The notes under the pieces were generated by a model, which saw only the letters and a list, made by a program, of their open reading frames with translations, had not been told where the DNA came from and did no database searches. Positions 50,623 to 58,917 of a stretch of 64,000 nt of DNA are shown here, piece after piece; within the stretch, counting starts at the first letter, position 1; the number at the start of each line of letters is the position of its first letter. Both the position numbers and the translations under genes were made by a program. The stretch is taken from positions 1 to 64,000 of the forward strand of contig NZ_JAQFIP010000001.1 in assembly GCF_029504735.1 (NCBI RefSeq), given 5' to 3'. This DNA comes from Ereboglobus sp. PH5-10 (GTDB lineage: Bacteria; Verrucomicrobiota; Verrucomicrobiia; Opitutales; Opitutaceae).

Positions 50623-52287
50623 ATGCACAACGCCCCGCATGTCATAGGCCTCGATTTCGGCACGGATTCTGTCCGCGCCCTGTTGGTGAACGCGGTCACC
50701 GGCGAGGAAATCGACTCCGCCGTTTTTAATTATCCCCGCTGGTCGCAAGGGCTGTATTGCGACGCGCAAAAGACGCAATTCCGCCAGCATCCGCTCGACC
50801 ACATCGAGGGCCTGACGAACGTGATCAGAAACCTGACCGCGGCCCACCCCGAAATCGCAAAACAAATAAAAGCCGTCTCCGCCGACACCACCGGAAGCTC
50901 GCCCTGCCTCGTGGACAAGGAATGCCGCCCGCTCGCCCTGCGCCCCGAATACGCGGAAAACCCCAACGCGATGTTTGTCCTCTGGAAAGACCACACCGGC
51001 GAAAAGGAATCCGCCGAAATCACCGCCCTGTGCGCGGCGTCGCCCGTCGATTATTCGGTGCACACCGGCGGCCACTACTCCTCGGAAAACTTCTGGTCAA
51101 AAATAACGCACATCTTCCGCGACGAACCGGAAATCAAAAAACACGCCCATGCCGCCATCGAACTCTGCGACTTCATCCCCGCGCTCCTCGCGGACGTGAG
51201 CAACACCGCCGATTTGAAAATGGGCTACTGCGCCGTCAGCCAAAAATGGTTGTGGTCTGAAAGATGGGGCGGTTATCCACCGCCGTCATTTTTCGCGCAA
51301 CTGGAGCCGGACCTGCCGGAATTCGCCAGCCGCCTCAACACGAGTATTTACACCTGCGACCAGGCCGCCGGCACAATCACGGCGGAATGGGCCGACCGCC
51401 TTGGCCTGCCCCGCGACGTGAAAATAGGCACCGGAACAATCGACGCGCATTGCGGCGCGGTGGGTGCGGGAGTCGCCCATAAAACGATGGCGCTCAACAT
51501 AGGAACCTCGGCCTGCTACATGACGGTTGTGCCGCGCGAAATCCTGGGCGACCGCATGATAAAGGGAATCTACGGGCAGGGCGACAACTCCATCATCCCA
51601 GGCCTTGTCGGGTTCGAAATGGGTCTCTCCGCCTTTGGTGACGTCTATGCGTGGCTCCAAAAATTCCTGAGCTATCCCCTCGAGGAAATCCTGCGCAAAA
51701 GCAACCTGATCGACGACGGGACAAAACAAAAACTCATCGCTGAAACCCGCGGTAAAATCCTCCGCGAACTGGATGCGACGCCGGCGGTCGCGCCCGACGA
51801 AAACGCCCCCTTCGCCACGGACTGGCTGAACGGACGCCGCAGCCCCTCGGCAGACTTCACGCTGACGGGAAGCCTCATGGGATTGAGGCTCTCGACAACC
51901 GCGCCGCAAATCTATCACGCCCTTGTCGAGGCGACGGCATTCGCGACCAAAACGGCCATCGCCCACCTTGTTGACAACGGCATTGAAATCGAACGCCTCG
52001 TCGCCGCCGGAGGCATCCCGCAAAAATCCCCCTTCGTGATGCAAACCCTCGCCGACGTGCTCGGGCGCGAGATCCAAGTCACGGCCTGCCATCACACCGG
52101 CGCGCTGGGCGCGGCGATTCAGGCATCCGTCGTGGCGGGTGTGCATGCCACTGTGCAGGCGGCGCAAAAAGCGCTCTGCAAACCCGCCATCCGCGCCTAC
52201 ACGCCGAACATGGAAAATCACAAAATCCATCTCCGCCGATACGAAAACTACAAAGCCGCCGGCGCCTTCACCGAGAAGCGAATATAA
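50623..52287 (+). CDS. araB: Ribulokinase-like FGGY-family carbohydrate kinase
   Basis: This 554-residue protein has the FGGY phosphate-1 region VIGLDFGTDSVRALLV (DFGTDS at 11-16), the SADTTGSSPCLVD stretch typical of AraB, the GTGTIDAHCGAVGAG motif, and the adenosine loop ETVFAT-type region (EATAFATKTAIAH). AraB phosphorylates L-ribulose, and the length and motif pattern (DFGTDS rather than DLGTS) point to this subgroup. The symbol is tentative because araA and araD are not adjacent. The frame opens at 50551, with the ATG at 50623 being the family start. Confidence 0.85.
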   Translation: MHNAPHVIGLDFGTDSVRALLVNAVTGEEIDSAVFNYPRWSQGLYCDAQKTQFRQHPLDHIEGLTNVIRNLTAAHPEIAKQIKAVSADTTGSSPCLVDKECRPLALRPEYAENPNAMFVLWKDHTGEKESAEITALCAASPVDYSVHTGGHYSSENFWSKITHIFRDEPEIKKHAHAAIELCDFIPALLADVSNTADLKMGYCAVSQKWLWSERWGGYPPPSFFAQLEPDLPEFASRLNTSIYTCDQAAGTITAEWADRLGLPRDVKIGTGTIDAHCGAVGAGVAHKTMALNIGTSACYMTVVPREILGDRMIKGIYGQGDNSIIPGLVGFEMGLSAFGDVYAWLQKFLSYPLEEILRKSNLIDDGTKQKLIAETRGKILRELDATPAVAPDENAPFATDWLNGRRSPSADFTLTGSLMGLRLSTTAPQIYHALVEATAFATKTAIAHLVDNGIEIERLVAAGGIPQKSPFVMQTLADVLGREIQVTACHHTGALGAAIQASVVAGVHATVQAAQKALCKPAIRAYTPNMENHKIHLRRYENYKAAGAFTEKRI

Positions 52288-52316
52288 ACACACCGGCGTC
52301 CCATGGGATTTGATTT

Positions 52317-52380
52317 GGTAGGGCGAACCGTCCCGGTGAGCCGAAACAGTGAACGGCTCACCGGGACGGTTCGCCCTACC
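52317..52380. repeat. Family E perfect palindrome between convergent kinase and RluD genes
   Basis: Arms 52317-52343 and 52354-52380 are perfect 27-bp complements (GGTAGGGCGAACCGTC...) around a 10-base loop. It lies between two converging genes and is well placed to be a bidirectional terminator, though it has no T-run. The outer 11 bases match the family E copy inside the AMP-ligase gene. Confidence 0.92.
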
Positions 52381-52383
52381 CTG

Positions 52384-53454
52384 TCAGGCTGTTTTCGTCG
52401 CGTTTTTTGCCGCGGTTTTCAGGGCTTTCACCATTGCGGAAAAATCCCTTGGCACGGGGGCGCGAAGGTCGAGGGTTTTGCCGGTGATCGGGTGCGTCAC
52501 GACCAAATGCTCCGCGTGCAGCATCACGCGCTTGGGTTGCGATTTTTCCGGAACGCGCGCGTCGCGCTTCCAGCCATACACCGCGTCGCCGAGCAAAATA
52601 TGGCCGAGCGATTTCATGTGCACGCGGATTTGATGCGTGCGGCCCGTGTGAATGGCGCAGCGCACAAGCGCCGCGATTTTGCCGTAGCGTTCCACGACTT
52701 CCCAATCCGTGTGCGCGTCGCGTGGGCCGGACTTGCGACGCCCGCCGCCCGCGACCACGGAAGTGTTCTCGTCCTCATCCGCCTCCAAATCGTAGAACTC
52801 CGCAATTTTCTCCTCCGGCGCGAGGCTCCGGGCGGAATCCTCGAATGCCATCATTTTGTGCCGTTGCGAAGGATGCCGCCCGATGGCTTTTGTGATGCTG
52901 CCGCTCAGGAGCGAAGGCGCGCCGTTCACGAGCGCGAGGTATTCCTTTTGCAACGAACGCGCCGAAAACTGCTCCGCCAGGCCGCGATGCGCCGCGTCGG
53001 TTTTGGCGATCACCATCACGCCCGAAGTCTCGCGGTCGAGCCGGTGCACGATGCCGGGGCGCTCCACGCCGCCGATGCCGCTCAACGAGCCTTTGCAGTG
53101 CGCGAGCAGCGCGTGCACAAGCGTGTCCTCGCCCGTCGCCGCGCCCGGATGCACAACCATTCCCGCGGCCTTGTTGATCGCGAGCAGGTGCTTGTCCTCA
53201 TGCAAAACATCGAGCGGGATTTTCACCGGCCTCAATTCCGACGGCCTGGTTTGCGGCATTGAAAACACAATCTCATCGCCGCCGCTCACCGCCGAGTCGC
53301 GTGTGAGCGCGACGCCGCCACGCAAAACCAGTCCCGCGTCGAACGCGCGCTGCAACGCCGAGCGGCTGTGCTCGGGAAAGCCGATCGCAAGCGCCTTGTC
53401 GGCGCGAATCGAGCGCACTCCCGGCGCGATTGTGTAAGTGTGTTGGGAGGACAT
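52384..53454 (-). CDS. rluD: RluA-family pseudouridine synthase (RluD-like)
   Basis: This 356-residue protein has an N-terminal S4 domain (about 12-70) and the RluA-family catalytic motif HRLDRETSG with nucleophile Asp140, plus GRTHQIRVHM for RNA binding. RluD makes pseudouridines 1911, 1915 and 1917 of 23S rRNA helix 69. Other RluA members modify other sites. An S4 domain is typical of RluD. The ATG at 53454 is preferred over an extended frame to 53511. The gene is complete. Confidence 0.9.
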   Translation of the reverse strand: MSSQHTYTIAPGVRSIRADKALAIGFPEHSRSALQRAFDAGLVLRGGVALTRDSAVSGGDEIVFSMPQTRPSELRPVKIPLDVLHEDKHLLAINKAAGMVVHPGAATGEDTLVHALLAHCKGSLSGIGGVERPGIVHRLDRETSGVMVIAKTDAAHRGLAEQFSARSLQKEYLALVNGAPSLLSGSITKAIGRHPSQRHKMMAFEDSARSLAPEEKIAEFYDLEADEDENTSVVAGGGRRKSGPRDAHTDWEVVERYGKIAALVRCAIHTGRTHQIRVHMKSLGHILLGDAVYGWKRDARVPEKSQPKRVMLHAEHLVVTHPITGKTLDLRAPVPRDFSAMVKALKTAAKNATKTA

Positions 53455-53543
53455 CGTGAGAATTAAGACTTGGGAATTAAGCTTTGGGAAATCAGAAAAC
53501 AAACCGCGCAATTGATGGCGGCCCGCTTCTTAAATCTTAACGC

Positions 53544-55157
53544 TCAGCTCGTTTTTTTGAACCTTTCCACGACCCAGCGGGAGATCGCCTTGTCTGGGTT
53601 TTCGACAACGTCGCGGGTGATGACAAAGCGCTTTGAGCCGTCACCGCCGTCGTCCGCCACAAGGAGCTTCAGCCCATGGTGGAAGTTGTGAAACTTGTCC
53701 TCGCACAGCGCGCGGATCGTTTTGTCGGCGGCGAGGCTTTGCTCGATCAGCACATCGACAGCGCCGTCGTCAAAAACCAGCTCGAAGCCGTAATCCGTCT
53801 GAAAGCGTTGCGCGAATGCGTTCACGTCGGCGCGAAGCACCTCGTGCTGCTTTTGCGCGTTTTCCCTGAGCAACGAACACAGAACGGCCTCGGGCTCGGC
53901 GATGGTTTTTTCGTCAACACGAAAGGCTTTCACGGCGGTCGAGGGCAGCTCGAACTTGAAATTGCGAAACACCCGCTCAAGCACGGTCATCAATCCGCGC
54001 GCGCCCGTGTTTTCCTGATACGCCTGCGCGGCGATCTCGCATACAGCGGGTTGTGTGATTTCGAAGTCGATGCCGTAGCCGGCAAAGTCGGCGCGGTATT
54101 GCGAAAGGATGCTGCCTTCCGAGGTGACGAGGATCTTTTCCAAATCCGCCGCGGTGAGCGCTTGGCACGCCACGCGCACCGGCAGGCGCCCCACAAACTC
54201 CGGCTCCATGCCGTAGTCAATAATGTCGCGCGACTGCGCGAGGCGCAGAAAATCGCTGTCGTGCGTCACATGCGCCCGAGCCGCCGCCACCGCGCCCGCC
54301 GCTCCCGCGGCAAACCCGATGCTGCTGCTTTGCACACGGCGCTTGATCTGCTCGGAGAGTTTGTCGAACGCGCCGCTCACGATGAACAGGATGTGCCGCG
54401 TGTTGATCGTGCGCTTCCGGCTGCGACCCGTGCGTTGCATTTCCATCATCGCCTGCATTTGCGCGGCGAGGTCGGTCTGGCTGTGCAAGTTGACCTCGGT
54501 CTCCTCCATCAGCTTGAGCAGGTTTATCTGCACGCCGCGCCCCGACACATCGCGCCCGCCGCCGCCGGTGATGCTTCCCGACGAGGCGATTTTGTCGATT
54601 TCATCGATGTAAACGATGCCGTATTGAGCCAGCTCCACGTCGCCATCGGCGGCTTTCACCAAATCGCGAACCAAATCCTCGACATCACCGCCCACGTAAC
54701 CTGTTTCAGAAAATTTTGTCGCATCAGCCTTTACGAAAGGAACACCAATCAGCCGCGCGATGCAGCGCATCAGGTAGGTTTTCCCGACGCCGGTCGGCCC
54801 GAGCAACAGGATGTTTTGTTTTGCATAATCGATTTCGCGCAAGGACGGGTTCTCGATGCACTGGCGCACATGGTTATAGTGGTCGCAAATGGCCACCGAG
54901 AGCACTTTTTTAGCCTCCGCCTGCTGGATCACAAAACGATCCAGATAATCGCGTATCTCGCGAGGCTTCAAGTTGAAGCCTTGAATTCGCTTCAAGGTTT
55001 CCTCACGCGCCTCGACCCCCTGATCACCCTCCTCCGGGGATTCCGGATTATTTTCAGATTTCCCTACAAAAAATGTCTTAAACGGGGAACTTTTCATCAG
55101 ATCGCGAATCTCTTTAGGCAATTGATCCGTTGGCTCTTGTGAATCTTTATCACTCAT
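53544..55157 (-). CDS. clpX: ClpX-like AAA+ ATPase without zinc-binding domain
   Basis: This 537-residue protein has Walker A GPTGVGKT (120-127), the pore-loop GYVGGDVE (153-160), Walker B IVYIDEIDKI (181-190) and a sensor-2 GARGL segment near 403-408. IGF at 280-282 matches the loop by which ClpX docks onto ClpP. The usual N-terminal zinc-binding domain of four cysteines is absent and replaced by a charged 60-residue leader. The C-terminus is longer than E. coli ClpX (424 residues). It is therefore a ClpX paralogue or a lineage-specific variant. clpP is not in this window. An AGGAG ribosome site lies 9 bases before the ATG at 55157. Confidence 0.85.
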   Translation of the reverse strand: MSDKDSQEPTDQLPKEIRDLMKSSPFKTFFVGKSENNPESPEEGDQGVEAREETLKRIQGFNLKPREIRDYLDRFVIQQAEAKKVLSVAICDHYNHVRQCIENPSLREIDYAKQNILLLGPTGVGKTYLMRCIARLIGVPFVKADATKFSETGYVGGDVEDLVRDLVKAADGDVELAQYGIVYIDEIDKIASSGSITGGGGRDVSGRGVQINLLKLMEETEVNLHSQTDLAAQMQAMMEMQRTGRSRKRTINTRHILFIVSGAFDKLSEQIKRRVQSSSIGFAAGAAGAVAAARAHVTHDSDFLRLAQSRDIIDYGMEPEFVGRLPVRVACQALTAADLEKILVTSEGSILSQYRADFAGYGIDFEITQPAVCEIAAQAYQENTGARGLMTVLERVFRNFKFELPSTAVKAFRVDEKTIAEPEAVLCSLLRENAQKQHEVLRADVNAFAQRFQTDYGFELVFDDGAVDVLIEQSLAADKTIRALCEDKFHNFHHGLKLLVADDGGDGSKRFVITRDVVENPDKAISRWVVERFKKTS

Positions 55158-55180
55158 ATCCTAGTAACTCCTGATTAACG

Positions 55181-55186
55181 TATAAT
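55181..55186 (+). promoter_or_regulatory. Candidate -10 element for the HU gene
   Basis: A perfect TATAAT lies 60 bases upstream of the HU start in an AT-rich 88-base gap shared with the divergent ClpX-like gene. No convincing -35 hexamer is found at the usual 16-18 base spacing, so the call is tentative. Confidence 0.35.
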
Positions 55187-55245
55187 TTAGATTGCAAACC
55201 ATTTAACCGCAAATAGCTTAAAAATAACTCAACTCATTAATACCT

Positions 55246-55554
55246 ATGCCTTCAAATCTGACCAAACGCGAGATCGTATTGGAAATCTACGAAAAAACCC
55301 AATTCCCCCAAAAGGAAATTGTATCAACTGTGCAGATGACGCTTGATATCATCATGAAAGCGCTGGCTGAGGGTCGCAATGTCGAGTTGCGCAACTTCGG
55401 TGTGCTGGAGGTGCAACGCCGCAAAGAACGCGTGGGACGCAATCCCAACAAGCCCGAAAACAAGGTCATCATCCCCGAACGCGCCGTTGTTAAGTTCAAG
55501 TCTGGAAAAATCCTCAAACAACTCCTTAAAAAGCTCAATGTGAAGGAGCTCTGA
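55246..55554 (+). CDS. HU-family DNA-binding protein
   Basis: This 102-residue protein has the HU/IHF fold: N-terminal helices (TKREIVLEIYEKTQFPQKEI), the strand LRNFGVLEV and the DNA-binding arm with GRNPNKPE at 64-71 (family signature GRNPxTGE). It is slightly longer than E. coli HU (90 residues) because of a basic C-terminal extension KKLNVKEL. It compacts and bends DNA. A strong terminator follows. Confidence 0.93.
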   Translation: MPSNLTKREIVLEIYEKTQFPQKEIVSTVQMTLDIIMKALAEGRNVELRNFGVLEVQRRKERVGRNPNKPENKVIIPERAVVKFKSGKILKQLLKKLNVKEL

Positions 55555-55582
55555 GCAATCTGCGGCAGCACAAAAAAATTTC

Positions 55583-55611
55583 AAACCGGAGCCGGATGCT
55601 CCGGTTTTTTT
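55583..55611 (+). terminator. Rho-independent terminator after the HU gene
   Basis: AAACCGGAGC (55583-55592) and GCTCCGGTTT (55598-55607) form a perfect 10-bp stem with a 5-base loop, followed by a run of T (55605-55611). It is 29 bases past the stop codon. Confidence 0.9.
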
Positions 55612-55657
55612 GCGCCCAAATCCCGCCCCGACGGTGCCTCCGAGAATGTTTTTGCGA

Positions 55658-56098
55658 TCAGCGAAGCTGGTTGATCTCCACAACGCGGCCGTCGCGAAAT
55701 GTCACACGCAGGTAATCGTTAATGGTCGAGGGAGTGCCGTAGTATCCCGACCAGCCGTAATAACCGCCCCAATAACGCGGACGCATCGAATATGGACTGC
55801 CCCAGTAACCGTAAAATCCATAATCCGCCGAGGCGTCGTAACCGCGATAGCGCCACGTCACCGTCGTGCCGGTTTTGTCGATTTTTTGGGCGATCTGATC
55901 CGGCTCGCCAAGCGCGAGCTTCACCATGTCGGGCGTGAACCCGAGCGCGACGCGCCCCTGCTTGATAAGCTCCTGGTCGGCGGCGGAGATGGAGGCGAAC
56001 AATTCGGGGTTGTGCTTGATGCGCATGGAGGGCGTCGAGCAGCCCGCGATCACCAATGCCGCGACCGCCAGCGCAAGGGACGTTATCTTGGTTTTCAT
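55658..56098 (-). CDS. Lipoprotein, BamE/OmlA-like fold suspected
   Basis: This 146-residue protein starts MKTKITSLALAVAALVIAGC, a lipoprotein signal with Cys20 as the lipidation site. The mature part has a motif FTPDMVKLALGEPDQIAQK, resembling the MTKAQVRLALGTP-type segment of BamE/SmpA proteins, and a Tyr/Gly-rich segment (ADYGFYGYWGSPYS) unlike BamE. The next gene encodes a related lipoprotein. BamE-like function is inferred only from this motif. The ATG at 56098 is preferred to the open 56185. Confidence 0.75.
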   Translation of the reverse strand: MKTKITSLALAVAALVIAGCSTPSMRIKHNPELFASISAADQELIKQGRVALGFTPDMVKLALGEPDQIAQKIDKTGTTVTWRYRGYDASADYGFYGYWGSPYSMRPRYWGGYYGWSGYYGTPSTINDYLRVTFRDGRVVEINQLR

Positions 56099-56205
56099 GT
56101 GTATGGCCTTCCTTCTGTTAATTTCGCTAAAAGTGCGGATGCACGTTACGCAATCTATGACGCACGCGACCTGACAATGTTGCAAGCATCAGGGAGGTAA
56201 AAAAC

Positions 56206-56628
56206 TCACTTCGCCTGCTCCAGCGAGGTGACTCTGTCGTTTTCAAAAATAACGCGAACCTTGTCGTCGGAACGATCCCCGCCCGTCGAAATCCCAACGC
56301 CCGTGCCAACCGAAGTGCGTCCGCCCCCGCCGACGCCGAGCCCAAAGCTAATCGCAGGCGCCTTCGACCTGTAAGCCCATACTTCCGAGTTGCCGCGCTC
56401 GGTGGTGCGCGTGTAACGGCGGTCGGGCTCGCCGAGCGCCATCAGAACCATGTCCGGCGTGTAGCCGATATCAACCTTGCCTGCGCGAATGTTGGACTGC
56501 ACCTCGGCGGGGAAACTGTCAAAAAGCGGCTGGTTTTTCTTGATGCGGCCGGAAGTGGTTGAGCAACCCGCGAAAAGCAGCGCGACAAAAGCAAAAAGCG
56601 CGATGGCAATGATGTTTTGGACTTTCAT
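56206..56628 (-). CDS. Lipoprotein paralogous to the neighbouring lipoprotein
   Basis: The 140-residue protein has a lipoprotein signal ending LLFAGC (Cys22) and the same segment IGYTPDMVLMALGEPDRRYT as its neighbour, followed by GNSEVWAYRSKAP and a Gly-rich segment. The two differ outside these parts. They probably arose by tandem duplication. Localisation is to the cell envelope. Function unknown. Confidence 0.75.
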   Translation of the reverse strand: MKVQNIIAIALFAFVALLFAGCSTTSGRIKKNQPLFDSFPAEVQSNIRAGKVDIGYTPDMVLMALGEPDRRYTRTTERGNSEVWAYRSKAPAISFGLGVGGGGRTSVGTGVGISTGGDRSDDKVRVIFENDRVTSLEQAK

Positions 56629-56727
56629 AAAAAATGAACAGGAAGTATGTTTTGCGGTGCCGGGAAAAAGGCTTTTGGGTAAGACAGCCTAATCAACGGC
56701 AGGTTCAAACAATTTGCAAACGCATCC

Positions 56728-57174
56728 ATGAAAACATTCCAGATTGCCATTGGTTCCGACCACGCCGGTTTCAAATACAAGGAAACCATCAAAACCATGC
56801 TTCTCTCAGCCGGGCACACAGTGCGCGACTTCGGCGCGCATTCGGAGGCGGCGTGCGATTATCCCGACTTTGTCCGCCCGGTGGCCGAGGCGGTTGCGCG
56901 CGGCGAATACGAACGCGGCATCGTGCTTGGCGGCTCGGGCAATGGCGAGGCAATCGTCGCGAACCGCGTGAAAGGCATTCGCTGCGGGCTTTGCTGGAAC
57001 GAACAAGTGGCGATCTGGAATCGCGCGCACAACGACGGCAACGTGCTTTCGATCGGCCAGCGCACGATCAGCGAAGAAGAAGCGCTAAAAATTGTGCGCG
57101 TGTGGCTGACCACCGAGTTCGAGGGCGGCCGCCACCTCGCCCGCATCAACAAAATCGACAACCCCGCGGGATGA
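56728..57174 (+). CDS. rpiB: Ribose-5-phosphate isomerase B
   Basis: This 148-residue LacAB/RpiB protein has IGSDHAGFKYKE (9-18), GIVLGGSGNGEAI (64-76) and NEQVAIWNRAHNDGNVLSIGQR. The active site has Ser70 and Glu74 (GGSGNGE) where E. coli-type RpiB has a catalytic Cys (GTGIG), a pattern known from actinobacterial enzymes that use a glutamate base. It interconverts ribose and ribulose 5-phosphates in the pentose phosphate pathway. Galactose-6-phosphate isomerase is a less likely alternative. Confidence 0.9.
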   Translation: MKTFQIAIGSDHAGFKYKETIKTMLLSAGHTVRDFGAHSEAACDYPDFVRPVAEAVARGEYERGIVLGGSGNGEAIVANRVKGIRCGLCWNEQVAIWNRAHNDGNVLSIGQRTISEEEALKIVRVWLTTEFEGGRHLARINKIDNPAG

Positions 57175-57253
57175 AGCTCAAGAGCAACGTCAACACCCTC
57201 TGCCTTGGACAAATATATCGCGCATGAAACAGCTGCAAAACACGCATCGCGTT

Positions 57254-57853
57254 TCAGCTGGTTTCGATGGTTTTCATCAATTCGGGCCGCATTTCTTGCA
57301 ATGCTTTGTGTAACGCCTTGATCAAGGCATTCTGGTATTCGCTATCACTGCCGGTCCATATCAGGCCCGTGACTTGGCCGCGAAAATACCTTGCCGGGAT
57401 TCCCTCGCGTTCGAGCTTGAGCACGACGACTGCTGACTTGGTCTGGTAAACCTCGTGCAAGTAGGCTTTTGCTATGGAAATCACTGTTTGTCGCGTGTCT
57501 CGTTGGCCGGCGGTATCCGTTTGCGCTTCGGAAGAAATATTTTCCTGTTCAGTGATCTGTGCGTTTATGCGCACATCCGCCGTGCTCATGTTCCGCAGTT
57601 CAACCGCAACGCGGTCGTCAAGACCGGAGGTGACGACTCTTTTGCGATACACCGAACCGGCGCTGGTTTCATTATAAGGCAGCACGGTTACCGCGACCGA
57701 GCGGGCTGCCACGAATGCGGTGCCCACATGCTTTGCTTCCGGCGGCGCCAAGCTGAGTTTGATGGGGTCGTAACTCGCACAGCCGCCACAAACCAGCACT
57801 AGGGCGATCCACGCAAAAACCCCGGCATGCTTTTTATTATTCGGCTTGCGCAT
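57254..57853 (-). CDS. Putative lipoprotein of unknown function
   Basis: This 199-residue protein starts MRKPNNKKHAGVFAWIALVLVCGGC, a lipoprotein signal with Cys25. The mature part contains a beta-rich region around RSVAVTVLPYNETSA and no known motif. Its start overlaps the end of the upstream lipoprotein gene by 17 bases, so the two are translationally coupled. The earlier in-frame ATG at 57892 lies within that gene. Envelope location inferred. Function unknown. Confidence 0.75.
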   Translation of the reverse strand: MRKPNNKKHAGVFAWIALVLVCGGCASYDPIKLSLAPPEAKHVGTAFVAARSVAVTVLPYNETSAGSVYRKRVVTSGLDDRVAVELRNMSTADVRINAQITEQENISSEAQTDTAGQRDTRQTVISIAKAYLHEVYQTKSAVVVLKLEREGIPARYFRGQVTGLIWTGSDSEYQNALIKALHKALQEMRPELMKTIETS

Positions 57854-58763
57854 GGAGACTTCCGTCGGCGAGCCGCACCCACACGCGGCCATTTTCGGTC
57901 TTGATGAGCTTGGCGTTCGAGGGAATGCGGGAATTCATGTTGTATATATGCGTCCGGCGCGTTTCGCCCGGGATATCCGAATAATTTTCCCTCGCCGGTT
58001 GCGTCACGTCCCAATAGGCAAGCTCGGCGATTTCGTTGCACGCGGTTTGAAGCGCGTTGCGCACATGCACACCGCCGTCCATCGCCCATGCGGCGGCATA
58101 CTTTTCGCGCGCCTGCTCCGTGCTTTTCACACCGGGAGGAAGCGGCCAAATCGACTGAAATTTATTGCGATACAAAACCGGCACTTCCTGGTCGCCGTAT
58201 TTCCGAGGTTTGGCCAACGCCGTTAGTTCGGCGGATTTGGCACACACCACGATTTCGACCGGAATCACGGCCTCCGCAAAATCGGGGGAAAGAAGGTGGC
58301 GCACAAAAACAACGGCGACCGCATCGGCGGTGGACTCGCTAACAAGCCGCGACAACTCCGGTGCCGCCGTGTTTTTGGAAACGACCACGGAAAGCAGGGA
58401 CACGCTGGGCGCGTCCGAAAAACGCCGGGCAAAGGCGTCGCTCATTTCGCGGTCAAAGGCATATTCAATCAAGGCGTTACGAACATCGGCGACCGCGGCC
58501 TCCGCCTTTTTCGACGAACTGCTGTTGACCGCGGAATCCACTATCGCGCCGATCAAGCCGCCAACGGCAACTCCCGCGCCGGACGGATCTATGCTCGTGC
58601 CGATTTCATCTTTTTCGACGGCCACGATTCCGGCTGTATTCGCGAGCTTGCCTTGTGTTTCAGGGGCGAACGCTACACGGTAGGTGCTGGCGCAACCGCT
58701 CATAAAGACAACGAACGCTGAGGAAACTGCCACAATAACATTACGGGGGAGTGAGGATTTCAT
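57837..58763 (-). CDS. Putative lipoprotein, upstream partner of the preceding gene
   Basis: This 308-residue protein has a lipoprotein signal (MKSSLPRNVIVAVSSAFVVF, then MSGC; Cys24). The mature part includes AGVAVGGLIGAIVDSAVNSSSSKK, a Gly/Ala-rich hydrophobic stretch that could be a membrane-associated hairpin, and a C-terminal domain with no recognised family. It is co-transcribed with the lipoprotein gene it overlaps. The pair may form an envelope complex. Function unknown. The ATG at 58763 is preferred to the open 58850. Confidence 0.7.
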   Translation of the reverse strand: MKSSLPRNVIVAVSSAFVVFMSGCASTYRVAFAPETQGKLANTAGIVAVEKDEIGTSIDPSGAGVAVGGLIGAIVDSAVNSSSSKKAEAAVADVRNALIEYAFDREMSDAFARRFSDAPSVSLLSVVVSKNTAAPELSRLVSESTADAVAVVFVRHLLSPDFAEAVIPVEIVVCAKSAELTALAKPRKYGDQEVPVLYRNKFQSIWPLPPGVKSTEQAREKYAAAWAMDGGVHVRNALQTACNEIAELAYWDVTQPARENYSDIPGETRRTHIYNMNSRIPSNAKLIKTENGRVWVRLADGSLHAQAE

Positions 58764-58917
58764 AGGCTGGAAAGAAAAACAACCAACTGAAGAATTTGCA
58801 GAGGAAAGCAGACAGTTCGCACACGGTGCATGTTCATGATCGAAACGCAATCATGTTTCGCATCTTGCGCCACGCCGCCGCTCCCTCTGCGAGCAAAGAC
58901 AACCCGCCGCCGCTCCG

